9,810 bases of DNA, taken from contig CAZTGE010000147.1 of NCBI GenBank assembly GCA_964612995.1, positions 1-9,810 of the forward strand, read 5' to 3'. Below are positions 1-6,398 of the stretch, piece after piece; position 1 is the first letter of the stretch; the number at the start of each line of letters is the position of its first letter. The position numbers were made by a program, and so were the translations under genes. The stretch is from SLQH01 sp964612995. GTDB lineage: Bacteria; Planctomycetota; UBA11346. The notes under the pieces were generated by a model, which did not search any database, had not been told where the DNA came from, and was given only the letters and a program-made list of their open reading frames with translations.

Positions 1-2
1 AC

Positions 3-158
3 GACGACCTAGACGACGACCCCGACGACGATCCCGACGACGACCCCGACGACGACCCCGACGACGACCTAGACGACGACCCCGACGACGACCTCGACGA
101 GGACGACGAGGACGACGAGGACGACGAGGACGACGAGGACGACGAGGACGAGGACTGA
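3..158 (+). CDS. Asp-rich repeat tail of an unidentified protein (5' truncated by window)
   Basis: The only frame that ends cleanly (TGA at 156-158) encodes 51 residues made almost wholly of Asp, with Glu, Pro and Leu. Seven tetrapeptides of the form Asp-Asp-Asp-(Pro/Leu) occupy 12-95. Five Asp-Asp-Glu tripeptides follow, framed by Asp-Glu, up to the stop. This is the C-terminal tail of a longer protein whose start lies outside the window. Such tails are very acidic and probably disordered. Nothing here identifies the protein, and I assign no function. The codons are nearly invariant (GAC, GAG, CCC), so the DNA is a 12-nt and then 9-nt tandem repeat, prone to slippage. A short GC-rich stem-loop at 239-254 lies downstream but lacks a T-run. 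Confidence 0.6.
   Translation, partial: DDLDDDPDDDPDDDPDDDPDDDLDDDPDDDLDEDDEDDEDDEDDEDDEDED
12..155 (+). repeat. Tandem 12-nt then 9-nt coding repeats
   Basis: Seven 12-nt units (GACGACGAC plus CCC, CTA or CTC) at 12-95 are followed by 9-nt GACGACGAG units to about 149. The units are in phase with the reading frame, so copy changes would alter the length of the acidic tail without a frameshift. Synonymous differences (one GAT, CTA versus CTC) mark individual units. Confidence 0.85.
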
Positions 159-287
159 CCACCCGTACCCGCCCGCGCACGCTGCCCGCGCCGCGGCGAA
201 AAACCACTTGGTCCCCGGCCTCGGCGGCGTAGCCTGCGCGCCCGTTTACGGGCGGCGCCGCTTGATCGGCCGTCGCCCCAGGTCGAC

Positions 288-363
288 GGCGGTGTAGCTC
301 AGCGGTTAGAGCAGTGGCTTCATAAGCCATGTGTCGCTGGTTCGATTCCAGCCACCGCTACCA
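288..363 (+). tRNA. tRNA with CAT anticodon (Met, possibly Ile2)
   Basis: A full cloverleaf can be folded by eye. Acceptor arms are 288-294 and 353-359. The D stem is GCTC (297-300) with GAGC (309-312). The anticodon stem is 314-318 with 326-330, around the loop TTCATAA, giving anticodon CAT at 321-323. The T arm holds GGTTCGATTCC. Discriminator A360 is followed by an encoded CCA at 361-363. CAT anticodons belong to elongator Met, initiator Met or lysidine-modified Ile2. The first acceptor pair is G-T, so it is not the usual mismatched initiator form. The variable-loop/T-arm region resembles Ile2 as much as Met, so the amino-acid assignment is open. A terminator follows directly. Confidence 0.92.
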
Positions 364-373
364 GAACCCGAAG

Positions 374-409
374 CCACAGCCCGCGCATCAGCGCGGGCTG
401 TGGTGTTTC
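374..409 (+). terminator. Terminator after tRNA-CAT
   Basis: A perfect 13-bp stem (374-386 with 391-403) closes a four-base loop, ATCA. It is followed by a short T-rich stretch (TGTTTCC). It lies 11 bases after the CCA end of the tRNA and fits a factor-independent terminator for that tRNA. Confidence 0.8.
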
Positions 410-1109
410 CGGGCTTCAGGCACCGCCGTCCGCCGTCCGCCGTCTGCCGTCTGCCGTCCGCCCCGCGGTAGCGCTTTCCGTTCCAGCTGCGACCTGGTCC
501 GCGACCCCACCGGCATGTGCGCCGGGCCGACCCGCCGGGCAGTGGGCCGTCGTTGGCGCAGTCTGCGCACCGCTGTATCTGCCCGGTGCCCCGCGCCGCG
601 CGCTGGCGTGCATAGAGGATGTGCCACGTAAAGAACTGCGGTGATACCTGTTTAAGCGGGGATGAGAAATCCGCGGCCGATTCGTGCGAATAGAGCATGA
701 GGCGGCCATTCCGACCGCCGGCGGAGACCGCCGATGCAGGCAGCCACGCAGTGCGACCGCGATCAGGCCGGGGCCGTCCGCTCCTCGTCCCAGCAGGCCG
801 GGCGAGCGACCATCCGTCCGGCTTCGCGCCCGCCGGCTGGGGCGGCGATCGACGATGCCATCCTGGCCCTGCGCCGTCGCGGCGTGCGCCTCCTCCACTT
901 CACCGTTCTTCGACCCAGGTAGGTTCTTCCACGCCTGCGGCGATACCCGCTTCGCCCACCACTCGTCGCCAGACCCCATCGCGCACGATGGGGCCCCGAA
1001 AAAGGCCGAGGTAATCCCTCATGCCCGATGGGCCTGAGTGGCTACAGGCAGCTTCGTTGTTTGCGCCGCGAGCGAGGTGGCCGGTCGTTCGCGGCGACCG
1101 TGATGGCGC
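410..1109. other. Intergenic stretch with no convincing gene
   Basis: Reading frames exist on both strands, but their predicted proteins are low-complexity Arg/Ala/Gly/Pro strings typical of GC-rich noncoding DNA. I recognise no protein family in them. Visible items are the heptamer repeat, an 8-bp stem-loop with loop CGCA at 974-993, and two similar 18-nt segments at 636-653 and 935-952. This could be eroded coding DNA or simple spacer. Confidence 0.5.
424..462 (+). repeat. Heptamer tandem repeat (C/T)GCCGTC x5
   Basis: Five consecutive 7-nt units run from 424 to 458: three CGCCGTC and two TGCCGTC, then a partial CGCC. Seven is not a multiple of three, and no gene is supported here, so this is a noncoding simple repeat. 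Confidence 0.75.
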
Positions 1110-1340
1110 TCAGCGCAGCAGCGCGCAGGCGATGCCAACCAGCGCAGCGATCGTACTCAGGCAGCCGCACACACCCAGGGCAGAGAACGCGCTGTCGATC
1201 GTGTCATCCTCCGTGATCCGGGCCTGTCTGGGCAGCCGGGTCACGGCGATGCCCGGCCGGGTCCTCTGCTCCTGTGGCAAAACGGCAAGCGGGGTGCGGC
1301 GGAGGCCCAGCATCTGGGGGGCGAAGCGCACCGCCACCAC
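1110..1340 (-). CDS. Possible small hydrophobic protein
   Basis: An open frame of up to 76 residues lies on the same strand as the DUF3592-like gene and begins 24 bases after its stop. The last 35 residues look coding: an acidic stretch (ITEDDTIDS) runs into a hydrophobic, Ala/Leu/Val-rich segment with two cysteines (CGC) and a final Arg, with GC-rich third positions. That segment could be one membrane helix. The N-terminal part is Arg-rich and less convincing. No Shine-Dalgarno sequence supports the GTG at 1340 or a later GTG, so the start is uncertain. It could be the second gene of a membrane-protein operon or just an open frame. I recognise no family. Confidence 0.3.
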   Translation of the reverse strand: MVAVRFAPQMLGLRRTPLAVLPQEQRTRPGIAVTRLPRQARITEDDTIDSAFSALGVCGCLSTIAALVGIACALLR

Positions 1341-1364
1341 AGCCGGGGGCCGATCGCCAGGGGC

Positions 1365-2228
1365 TCAGCCGAGCAGCGCGGCCAGGTTGGTTACGAGGAC
1401 GACAGTGGCGATCAGCGCGCCGATCAGTGCCTTGCGACCGGTGCGGCCGTCCACGGTCCCGTCCTCCTGGATCCGGATGTCCGTCGGCAAGCGGTCCAGC
1501 AGGACCAGACGGCGCGGGTTGACCGGATCGTAGAGCACCGGCGCGGTGTCGCCTTCAGCCGTCTCAGCCAACATGCTGGTCAAAAGCGTGAAGGTGTGGG
1601 TCTCTGCACGGTCGTCTTCGAAGGTGAAGGTGAAGCGTTCGATCCGGGCGTCATTGACCGACGAGTTGGTGGGCTCGCAGCTGGTGCAGGTCGCATCGGT
1701 CATCATCCCGTCGCGCAACAGGCGGATCCGCCGCAGGGCCCGCCAGGCCAGAATCGCCAGGATCAGTCCGATCACCAGCGGCGCCAGCCAGACCAGGATC
1801 AGCAGGCCATGGAACGGCTTGCCCTGCTGCCCCTCGATGCGCGCCTTGTCTGGCGCCCCGGGCGGGTGCAGCACGGTCACCTGCTCCCCCACCGCAGGGC
1901 CCTGGCCGGTGGCGAAGCTGTGTCCGGTCAGCTTGCCGGTGTCGGCCTCGGCGGTGAAGGCGTAGCGCTTGACCGGTCGACCGTTGGCCGTGGCACCAGT
2001 GCGTTCGCTGGAGGTGACGACTGCCTCGATACGCACGGCCGTATCCGGATCGAGAAACAGCCCATCGACGTCTGCCTGACCCCCGAAGGCCCAGCCGAAG
2101 ATGCACAGGAAGCCCAGCACGCCCCACAGATACGCAGCCCCGCCGCCGAACAATAACCTCAGGCGCGGCCCCATCAGCACCCGTCGTGGCGGACGCGTCC
2201 TCGCATGCGCATCGAGTTCGAACCCCAC
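1365..2228 (-). CDS. DUF3592-like membrane protein
   Basis: This encodes 287 residues from a GTG at 2228. I chose that start because AGGAGG (plus-strand complement at 2235-2240) lies six bases ahead of it; the open frame extends farther upstream but with no such site. Three membrane segments are visible: residues 25-48, 142-162 and 265-287. Between them are two related extracytoplasmic-style blocks. The first is about 86-135 (KRYAFTAEAD... up to VTVLHPPGAPDKARIEG). The second is about 195-245 (ERFTFTFEDD... ending VLYDPVNPRRLVLLD). This repeated 'F-x-F/Y ... G-x-x-V-x-V-x-Y-x-P-x-x-P' pattern is typical of DUF3592 proteins, whose biochemical role is not known. A Cys-Thr-Ser-Cys motif sits at 181-184, just after the second helix. 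No promoter is obvious. Confidence 0.75.
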   Translation of the reverse strand: MGFELDAHARTRPPRRVLMGPRLRLLFGGGAAYLWGVLGFLCIFGWAFGGQADVDGLFLDPDTAVRIEAVVTSSERTGATANGRPVKRYAFTAEADTGKLTGHSFATGQGPAVGEQVTVLHPPGAPDKARIEGQQGKPFHGLLILVWLAPLVIGLILAILAWRALRRIRLLRDGMMTDATCTSCEPTNSSVNDARIERFTFTFEDDRAETHTFTLLTSMLAETAEGDTAPVLYDPVNPRRLVLLDRLPTDIRIQEDGTVDGRTGRKALIGALIATVVLVTNLAALLG

Positions 2229-2234
2229 GGCAAT

Positions 2235-2240
2235 CCTCCT
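2235..2240 (-). promoter_or_regulatory. Shine-Dalgarno site fixing the GTG start at 2228
   Basis: On the minus strand this reads AGGAGG, within GGAGAGGAGG, with six bases to the GTG at 2228-2226. It is the best ribosome binding site near this gene and decides between several in-frame candidate starts, including an ATG at 2174 that has none. Confidence 0.75.
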
Positions 2241-2450
2241 CTCCGGCACACAGCCGATCGCAGCCGGCCGGCAAAGGCTATCCCGCACGCCCCCCACGAC
2301 AACGCCATGCCCGACCCACGCATGAGACCAGTCATGACAGGTACTTGCAGCGAGCCGCCGACCCGAACATCACCCCCGGCCACCGCCAACAAGCACTTGC
2401 ACCCGCCGCCCAGCCCGCTATCACTTGCCCCTCGCACACACGAGACACAT

Positions 2451-2525
2451 TCCTCGGTAGCTCAGCGGTAGAGCAGTGGACTGTTAATCCATTGGTCGCT
2501 GGTTCGAATCCAGCCCGGGGAGCCA
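2451..2525 (+). tRNA. tRNA-Asn (GTT)
   Basis: Acceptor arms are TCCTCGG (2451-2457) and CCGGGGA, followed by G and an encoded CCA ending at 2525. The D stem is GCTC/GAGC. The anticodon loop CTGTTAA gives anticodon GTT, decoding AAC and AAT. The T arm contains GGTTCGAATCC. All stems pair, with one T-G pair in the acceptor. A terminator follows within three bases. I see no duplicate of its 3' end elsewhere in the window, so there is no evidence that it served as an integration target. Confidence 0.96.
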
Positions 2526-2527
2526 TC

Positions 2528-2560
2528 GAAGCCCCGCTCGAAAGAGCGGGGCTTCTTGAT
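2528..2560 (+). terminator. Terminator after tRNA-Asn
   Basis: A perfect 12-bp stem (2528-2539 with 2544-2555) with a GAAA tetraloop is followed by TTGATT. It starts three bases after the tRNA CCA end and is a strong factor-independent terminator. Confidence 0.88.
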
Positions 2561-2977
2561 TAACCGCCGAGGCCCGGAAAGCCGACGTAAAACCCCTTGT
2601 GGCAAGGGGTCTTACGGGCGGGCGCATTCTCCGGTTCGGGTCGGCATCTTGGCCTGCCAAGCGAGACACCCCGTCAGGGCGGAGAATTCTCCGGTTCTCC
2701 AGCCGAGATCCGGGATCCGGACGGGCTTACTTAACAGCCGTGTCCGGCCTGGTGGGCGAGATGGGATGCGAACCAGAAATCGAGTCATTATGACAATCTG
2801 AACGTGTGGCCTACCTTCTCCAGGATCTGGTTGCTGCGTGCGCCGAGCTTGATCATGCCAGCGGCGCACCTACCGTCCGCACCTCGCCAAGGTTCAGTGC
2901 GGCGGGCGTTTATCTGGACCAGAGATCCGCTAGGATAAGCTGGAAACCCGCCGATACTGTTCGAGTCGAGGCCGACC
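2561..2977. other. Gene-free junction with hairpins and short repeats
   Basis: No convincing gene lies here. It contains four hairpins: about 2586-2615, with an 8-bp core ACCCCTTG/CAAGGGGT; 2648-2661, CTTGGC-CT-GCCAAG; 2717-2747, CCGGAC and GGCT pairing with AGCC and GTCCGG; and the self-complementary GGAGAATTCTCC at 2681-2692. The 12-mer ATTCTCCGGTTC occurs twice, at 2626-2637 and 2686-2697, exactly 60 bases apart. A minus-strand frame ending at 2788 has a coding-looking tail (IKLGARSNQILEKVGHTF), possibly a gene remnant, but I cannot name it. This is the boundary between tRNA-Asn and the accessory genes. Confidence 0.45.
2913..2923. promoter_or_regulatory. Candidate operator upstream of the Panacea gene
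   Basis: TCTGG-A-CCAGA is a perfect 11-nt palindrome 54 bases before the Panacea ATG. It lies just upstream of TAGGAT (2931-2936), a weak -10-like hexamer. Toxin-antitoxin operons are often autoregulated through such sites, but this one is short and no strong -35 is visible. Confidence 0.3.
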
Positions 2978-3529
2978 ATGCTGACCAATGCCCAGAAGTC
3001 CAAGGTAGCGCAGATCCTCCATCGCATCCTGACGCATGGTGATGGGATCCGCATGGGCTACACCAAGGCTCTGAAGCTGCTCTACTTGATCGATCGCCGA
3101 TCACTGAAGAAGTTTGGTTTCACAGTGACCGACGATGATTACCAAGCGTTGAAGAATGGCCCTGTTTTGATTGAGACCATGCAGGTGCTGAGGGGTGAGG
3201 AGATCACCGATCCGCACTTCGCAGAGCTCATAGGCATTGCGGGAAACCATCAGGTCTTTCCTACGAAGGATACATGCGACTACGACCTGCTTTCAGACGA
3301 TGAGCTCAGCCTCATCGATGACATGGCTAAGCAATATGGAAAGAAGACGACTGAAGAACTGATTGAGCTCACCCACCAACTCCCGGAATGGAAGGAAACT
3401 GGTGGCTCACGGATCAGGATTTCACTTGAGGGCATGGCCCGAGCACTGATCAAGGACAAGAAAAGTGCCCTGCAGCTTGCCAGAAACGCAGAGAAGGATC
3501 GTGCCTTAGGGCACCTTCTCAACGCGTAG
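2978..3529 (+). CDS. Panacea-domain (SocA/DUF4065-like) antitoxin candidate
   Basis: This encodes 183 residues. The family core is clear: KALKLLYLIDRRSLKKFG at about residues 30-47, then the DDDYQALKNGPV block (52-63), an acidic helix starting around LSDDELSLIDD, and T132-H133...P136-E137-W138. These are the landmarks of the Panacea domain, the antitoxin domain of SocA and of many PanAT pairs, in which it neutralises diverse toxins encoded next to it. Full-length Panacea proteins are about 150-200 residues, so this copy looks complete. The ATG at 2978 follows a GAGG purine stretch. The next gene starts 21 bases after the stop, consistent with an operon. The AT content is visibly higher than in the flanks, suggesting recent transfer. 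The antitoxin role is inferred from family and context. Confidence 0.85.
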   Translation: MLTNAQKSKVAQILHRILTHGDGIRMGYTKALKLLYLIDRRSLKKFGFTVTDDDYQALKNGPVLIETMQVLRGEEITDPHFAELIGIAGNHQVFPTKDTCDYDLLSDDELSLIDDMAKQYGKKTTEELIELTHQLPEWKETGGSRIRISLEGMARALIKDKKSALQLARNAEKDRALGHLLNA

Positions 3530-3550
3530 TCTCCGGGAGCCCGCTGTTAA

Positions 3551-3949
3551 ATGAGCGAGCTCAAGCCTGGCACTGCATTCAATCTGCCAACACCACCAAA
3601 CGGCGAACACTATTTTTTCGTCTTGTTGGGGCCCACTGATGCAGGCGAATTGATCATCGTCAACGTCGACACCATTAAGAACGATGTGCCATTCGATAAG
3701 ACCACCGTCCTCCGCCCAGGACGGCATGTGCCGCGCTTCATCAAGAAAAAATCCTATGTCAACTTCCACAGGGCGACATTAATCACCATAGCCGAATTGC
3801 GACAGCGGCTCGACGCATCGACATACACGGCGTTCAGCAGCATCGACGCAACGCTGTTGGAGACGCTCCAGCAAGGCCTTCTTGCAAGCGGACGAACTCC
3901 GCGCCGAGTGAAGACAGCCGCGAAGCGTTTACTCGACCCTCCCTCCTGA
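3551..3949 (+). CDS. Panacea-linked small protein, possible PemK-like toxin
   Basis: This encodes 132 residues directly downstream of the Panacea gene, with 21 bases between them. Residues 20-75 give a small beta-rich pattern: HYFFVLLGP, then GELIIVNVDTI, DKTTVLRPGRH, and FIKKKSYVNFHRA. This layout (beta strand with 'V-L', a hydrophobic strand, 'G-x-H', 'F-I-x-x-x-S-Y-V') resembles a divergent PemK/MazF-like family of short proteins. The C-terminal third is helical and basic (QQGLLASGRTPRRVKTAAKRLL). Position beside a Panacea antitoxin makes it the likely toxin. The fold is my inference from pattern, not a firm match. It could instead be an uncharacterised accessory protein. Its 3' end overlaps the convergent HTH gene by 21 bases. 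Base composition matches its partner. Confidence 0.6.
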   Translation: MSELKPGTAFNLPTPPNGEHYFFVLLGPTDAGELIIVNVDTIKNDVPFDKTTVLRPGRHVPRFIKKKSYVNFHRATLITIAELRQRLDASTYTAFSSIDATLLETLQQGLLASGRTPRRVKTAAKRLLDPPS

Positions 3950-4321
3950 GGAGAAACGTCTTCTCGAGCACCATGCTAGGCGCTGGCTTTCCCAGGAGAG
4001 AAATCTAGTGATCGCCTGCACATCCATGTGGTCGGCAGGATCGTCAGGGCTCAAATGCAGAATCTCCTCCTGGATATCCGGCGCCAACAGGTTCAGCCGC
4101 ATGACCACCGTGATCCAGGCCCGGGTCATGCCGGCGACGGCGGCGAGCGAGGCCTGATCGGCCACCACTCCGGCGTCGATGAGCTGCTGGCATCGGATGG
4201 CCATGGCCATGCGGCGGGCGAGCGGGTGGACTCGGTCTGGATCATCAACCAAGCGGTCCCCTGGATTCACACAAGCTGTGGCCAGAACGGGCTTATGGGC
4301 TTGCAATCGGCGGCGAAACAT
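3929..4321 (-). CDS. ParB-like HTH protein, first copy
   Basis: This encodes 130 residues from an ATG at 4321; GAGGA lies four bases upstream on the minus strand. The core HPLARRMAMAI...LIDAG.VAD.ASLAAVAGMTRAWIT...LNLLAPDIQEEIL is a helix-turn-helix of the ParB/KorB type. It aligns without gaps to the gene at 6687-7091, and similarity continues into the C-terminus (W-x-x-QR-A). The two N-termini differ completely. Proteins of this kind are commonly encoded directly behind large serine recombinases; here no recombinase is adjacent, so this copy is orphaned. It lies 65 bases from, and divergent to, the ATPase/RloB operon. It may regulate that operon or be a relic of a second recombinase element. 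It looks intact. Confidence 0.7.
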   Translation of the reverse strand: MFRRRLQAHKPVLATACVNPGDRLVDDPDRVHPLARRMAMAIRCQQLIDAGVVADQASLAAVAGMTRAWITVVMRLNLLAPDIQEEILHLSPDDPADHMDVQAITRFLSWESQRLAWCSRRRFSSGGRVE

Positions 4322-4386
4322 GGCATCCTCTGTCCTACTGGGCGACTTTTTCGCTTTCCGCGCCGATGTAGGAGGAGGAACCGGTC

Positions 4387-5685
4387 ATGTTAGTCCAGTT
4401 TGCGGTGCAAAATTTCCGAAGCATCCGCGATGAGCAGGTGCTGTCCTTCGTGCCGGCCACCAAGGACAAGAGCCTGCCCGGCAACGTGATGGGCCCTCAA
4501 GGTGAGAGTCCCCAACTGCTGGCCAGCGCCGTCCTCTTCGGCGCCAATGCCTCGGGCAAGAGCAACCTGCTCAAGGCCCTGGCCTTCCTGCGGGCCCTGG
4601 TCCAGAACTCGGCCACCAAGCACCAGCCTGGCGCCAAGCTGGCGGTGCAGCCTTTCCGCCTCGATGCCGTCAGCCGGAACCGGCCGACCGTCTTCGAGAT
4701 CGCCTTCGTCCATGAGCAGGTGCGCTACATCTACACCGTTGCCGCGACCGTCGATCGCGTCGTCCGCGAGGAGCTGACTGCCTATCCGAAGGGCGCGCCG
4801 CAGCGCTGGTTCAGCCGCACCTGGAACGGTGAGACCTGCGACTGGCACACCTCCAGCAGCAGCTTCAAAGCAGCCAAGGACCTGCAGGAGCGCACCCGCG
4901 ACAACGCCCTGTTCGTGTCGGTCGGCGCGCAGTTCAACCACCCTCAGCTCACGCCCATCTACCTGTGGTTCGTGCAGCGCCTCGGCTTCTGGAATCTGGC
5001 CGCTGACCATCCGGCCCGGCAGGACGACCTGCTCGGCATGCAGGCCTTTACCTCGCAGTTGGTCAAGACCGACTCGGAGGCCAAGGACTTCGTCGTACGC
5101 ATGTTGGCGCAGGCCGACCTGGGCATCGACGATGTGCAGATCGAATCCCTCAATGCTAGCTCGGTGCAACTGCCCGAGGGTATGCCAGCCGAGATTCGCG
5201 ACTCCATCCTGCAGGAGCTCTCTGCCGGTCGGATCAATGCCACCCGCTTCGTCCATCGCCACGCCGACAGCGACGCCAAGGAATTGTTCGATCTGATCGC
5301 CGACGAGTCCGCCGGCACCATCCGCTTCTACACCTTGCTCGGCCCGTTGTGGAAGATGCTCAAGGATGGCGCCTGCATCGCCATTGACGAACTCGACGCC
5401 AGCATGCATCCGCTGCTGGCGCGCGCGGTCTTGGGCATGTTGCACGACCCGGCAGTGAACACCAAGGGTGCCCAGGTCATCGCCACCTGCCACGACGCCA
5501 GCCTACTCGACCAGGACTTCCTGCGCCGCGACCAGATCTGGCTCTCCGAGAAGGAGAACGATGGCGGCACCATCATCCGTCCGCTCACCGATTTCAGCCC
5601 CAAGCAGAAGGACGCCCTACAGAAGCGCTACATGGCCGGCCGCTATGGCGCCGTTCCCATCCTGCCGGCGCACATGGGTCGCTGA
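4387..5685 (+). CDS. rloA: AAA/ABC-type ATPase, RloA-like partner of RloB
   Basis: This encodes 432 residues, from an ATG preceded by GGAGGAGG at a good distance. The N-terminus FAVQNFRSIRDEQVLSF is the opening of AAA_21/AAA_15 (OLD/SMC-like) ATPases. Walker A is GANASGKS at 52-59. An ABC-signature-like stretch D-E-S-A-G-T-I-R-F lies at 306-314. Walker B is CIAIDELD at 330-337, with the catalytic Glu335, followed by the D-loop region ASMHP. The switch His is H369 in ATCHDASLLD. All nucleotide-binding residues are present, so it should be an active ATPase. The stop is three bases from the RloB start, so the two are almost surely co-translated. In related two-gene defence modules the ATPase senses or carries the trigger and controls a nuclease partner. 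That role is inference here. Confidence 0.88.
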   Translation: MLVQFAVQNFRSIRDEQVLSFVPATKDKSLPGNVMGPQGESPQLLASAVLFGANASGKSNLLKALAFLRALVQNSATKHQPGAKLAVQPFRLDAVSRNRPTVFEIAFVHEQVRYIYTVAATVDRVVREELTAYPKGAPQRWFSRTWNGETCDWHTSSSSFKAAKDLQERTRDNALFVSVGAQFNHPQLTPIYLWFVQRLGFWNLAADHPARQDDLLGMQAFTSQLVKTDSEAKDFVVRMLAQADLGIDDVQIESLNASSVQLPEGMPAEIRDSILQELSAGRINATRFVHRHADSDAKELFDLIADESAGTIRFYTLLGPLWKMLKDGACIAIDELDASMHPLLARAVLGMLHDPAVNTKGAQVIATCHDASLLDQDFLRRDQIWLSEKENDGGTIIRPLTDFSPKQKDALQKRYMAGRYGAVPILPAHMGR

Positions 5686-5688
5686 ACC

Positions 5689-6321
5689 ATGGCCCGCGGA
5701 CAACGATTCAGCCAACGCACCCGCCGACCTCGTCGTGGACAGGCCGTCCAGCGGCGGGTGCTCATCGTCAGCCAGGGCGAGATCACCGAGCCCTGTTACA
5801 TCGAGGCACTCAAGCGCCACTGGCGCCGGGGCGCGGTGGATGTGCGGGAGCACCCCAAAGACCCCATCGCCTTGATCGAATGGGCCGACAAGGAAACCAA
5901 GCGCAAGGCCCGCAGCGGCGACAAGTACGATGAGACCTGGGTCGTCTTCGATACCGAACGCTGCCCAGATCCCACCGTGCTGGCCCAAGCGGAGGCCAGA
6001 GCCCGCGCCGCCAAGATCCAGGTCGCGATGTCGAATCCCTGCTTCGAAGTCTGGCTGCTCCTCCACCTCCGCTACACCCACGCACCCATGGTGGACGCCA
6101 ACGCCGCCATCGCACAGCTACAAGCAAGCATGCCGCATTACGCCAAGGATCGCCGCGGTGCCGAACGCTGCATGGCGGAGCTGATCAAGGAGGTCGAAAC
6201 CGCAGTGACGAACGCCGGTCAACTGCGGTCGTTCCACCAGGAGTCTCCGGCTCAGGGCATCGCCAATCCGACCACGGATGTAGACCTGTTGGTCGAGGCG
6301 ATCCGCCCACCCAGCTCCTGA
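5689..6321 (+). CDS. rloB: RloB-family protein (Toprim-like effector candidate)
   Basis: This encodes 210 residues. A basic N-terminus (1-23, nine arginines) leads into VLIVSQGEITEPCYIEAL (24-41), with Glu31 and Glu34. Later come WVVFDTER (84-91), with Asp88 and Glu90, and SNPCFEVWLLLHL (115-127). These three blocks define the RloB family, named from restriction-linked open reading frames. The acidic layout (Glu, then D-x-D/E on a strand end) resembles a Toprim active site, as in OLD-type and PARIS effectors. The second acidic position is Glu rather than the common Asp. Length is normal for the family. It starts three bases after the ATPase stop, with only a weak ribosome site, so it is probably translationally coupled. 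The expected role is a nuclease effector against phage; this is inferred and not shown. Confidence 0.87.
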   Translation: MARGQRFSQRTRRPRRGQAVQRRVLIVSQGEITEPCYIEALKRHWRRGAVDVREHPKDPIALIEWADKETKRKARSGDKYDETWVVFDTERCPDPTVLAQAEARARAAKIQVAMSNPCFEVWLLLHLRYTHAPMVDANAAIAQLQASMPHYAKDRRGAERCMAELIKEVETAVTNAGQLRSFHQESPAQGIANPTTDVDLLVEAIRPPSS

Positions 6322-6336
6322 ACATGTCACGTAACT

Positions 6337-6350
6337 TTCATTTCAGTGAA
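6337..6350. promoter_or_regulatory. Upstream operator-like palindrome of the XRE gene
   Basis: TTCATTTCAGTGAA is a near-palindrome (five of six half-site pairs match) that shares 11 of 14 bases with the site at 6399-6412. It lies between the RloB stop and the XRE gene. Similar spaced half-sites (TTCAyT / ArTGAA) suggest binding by a dimeric HTH protein. Confidence 0.5.
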
Positions 6351-6398
6351 TAATCAGGCCGACATGGCCGTGATCAACACAAGTACACCCATTCAATA

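Noticed and set aside
424..462. CRISPR-like array
   Set aside because: The units are 7 nt with no spacers, and no cas genes are present. It is a simple tandem repeat.
416..979. 187-codon minus-strand frame in the gap after the first tRNA
   Set aside because: The product is Arg/Ala/Gly-rich with no known domain, crosses the heptamer repeat, and has no ribosome site. Only a short stretch near 900-955 looks protein-like.
1596..2156. Plus-strand frame opposite the DUF3592-like gene
   Set aside because: It is antisense to a protein with clear membrane segments and a well-placed ribosome binding site. Its own product has no features.
2451..2525. tRNA-Asn as the integration site of the island
   Set aside because: I found no second copy of its 3' end in the window, and large serine recombinases rarely use tRNA genes. 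The other island end may lie outside, so this is unproven rather than excluded.
4390..5493. Long minus-strand open frame (367 codons) opposite the ATPase gene
   Set aside because: It lies wholly antisense to a gene with complete ATPase motifs. Its product is low-complexity Gly/Ala/Gln/Leu with no recognisable domain, as expected from GC-rich codon shadows.
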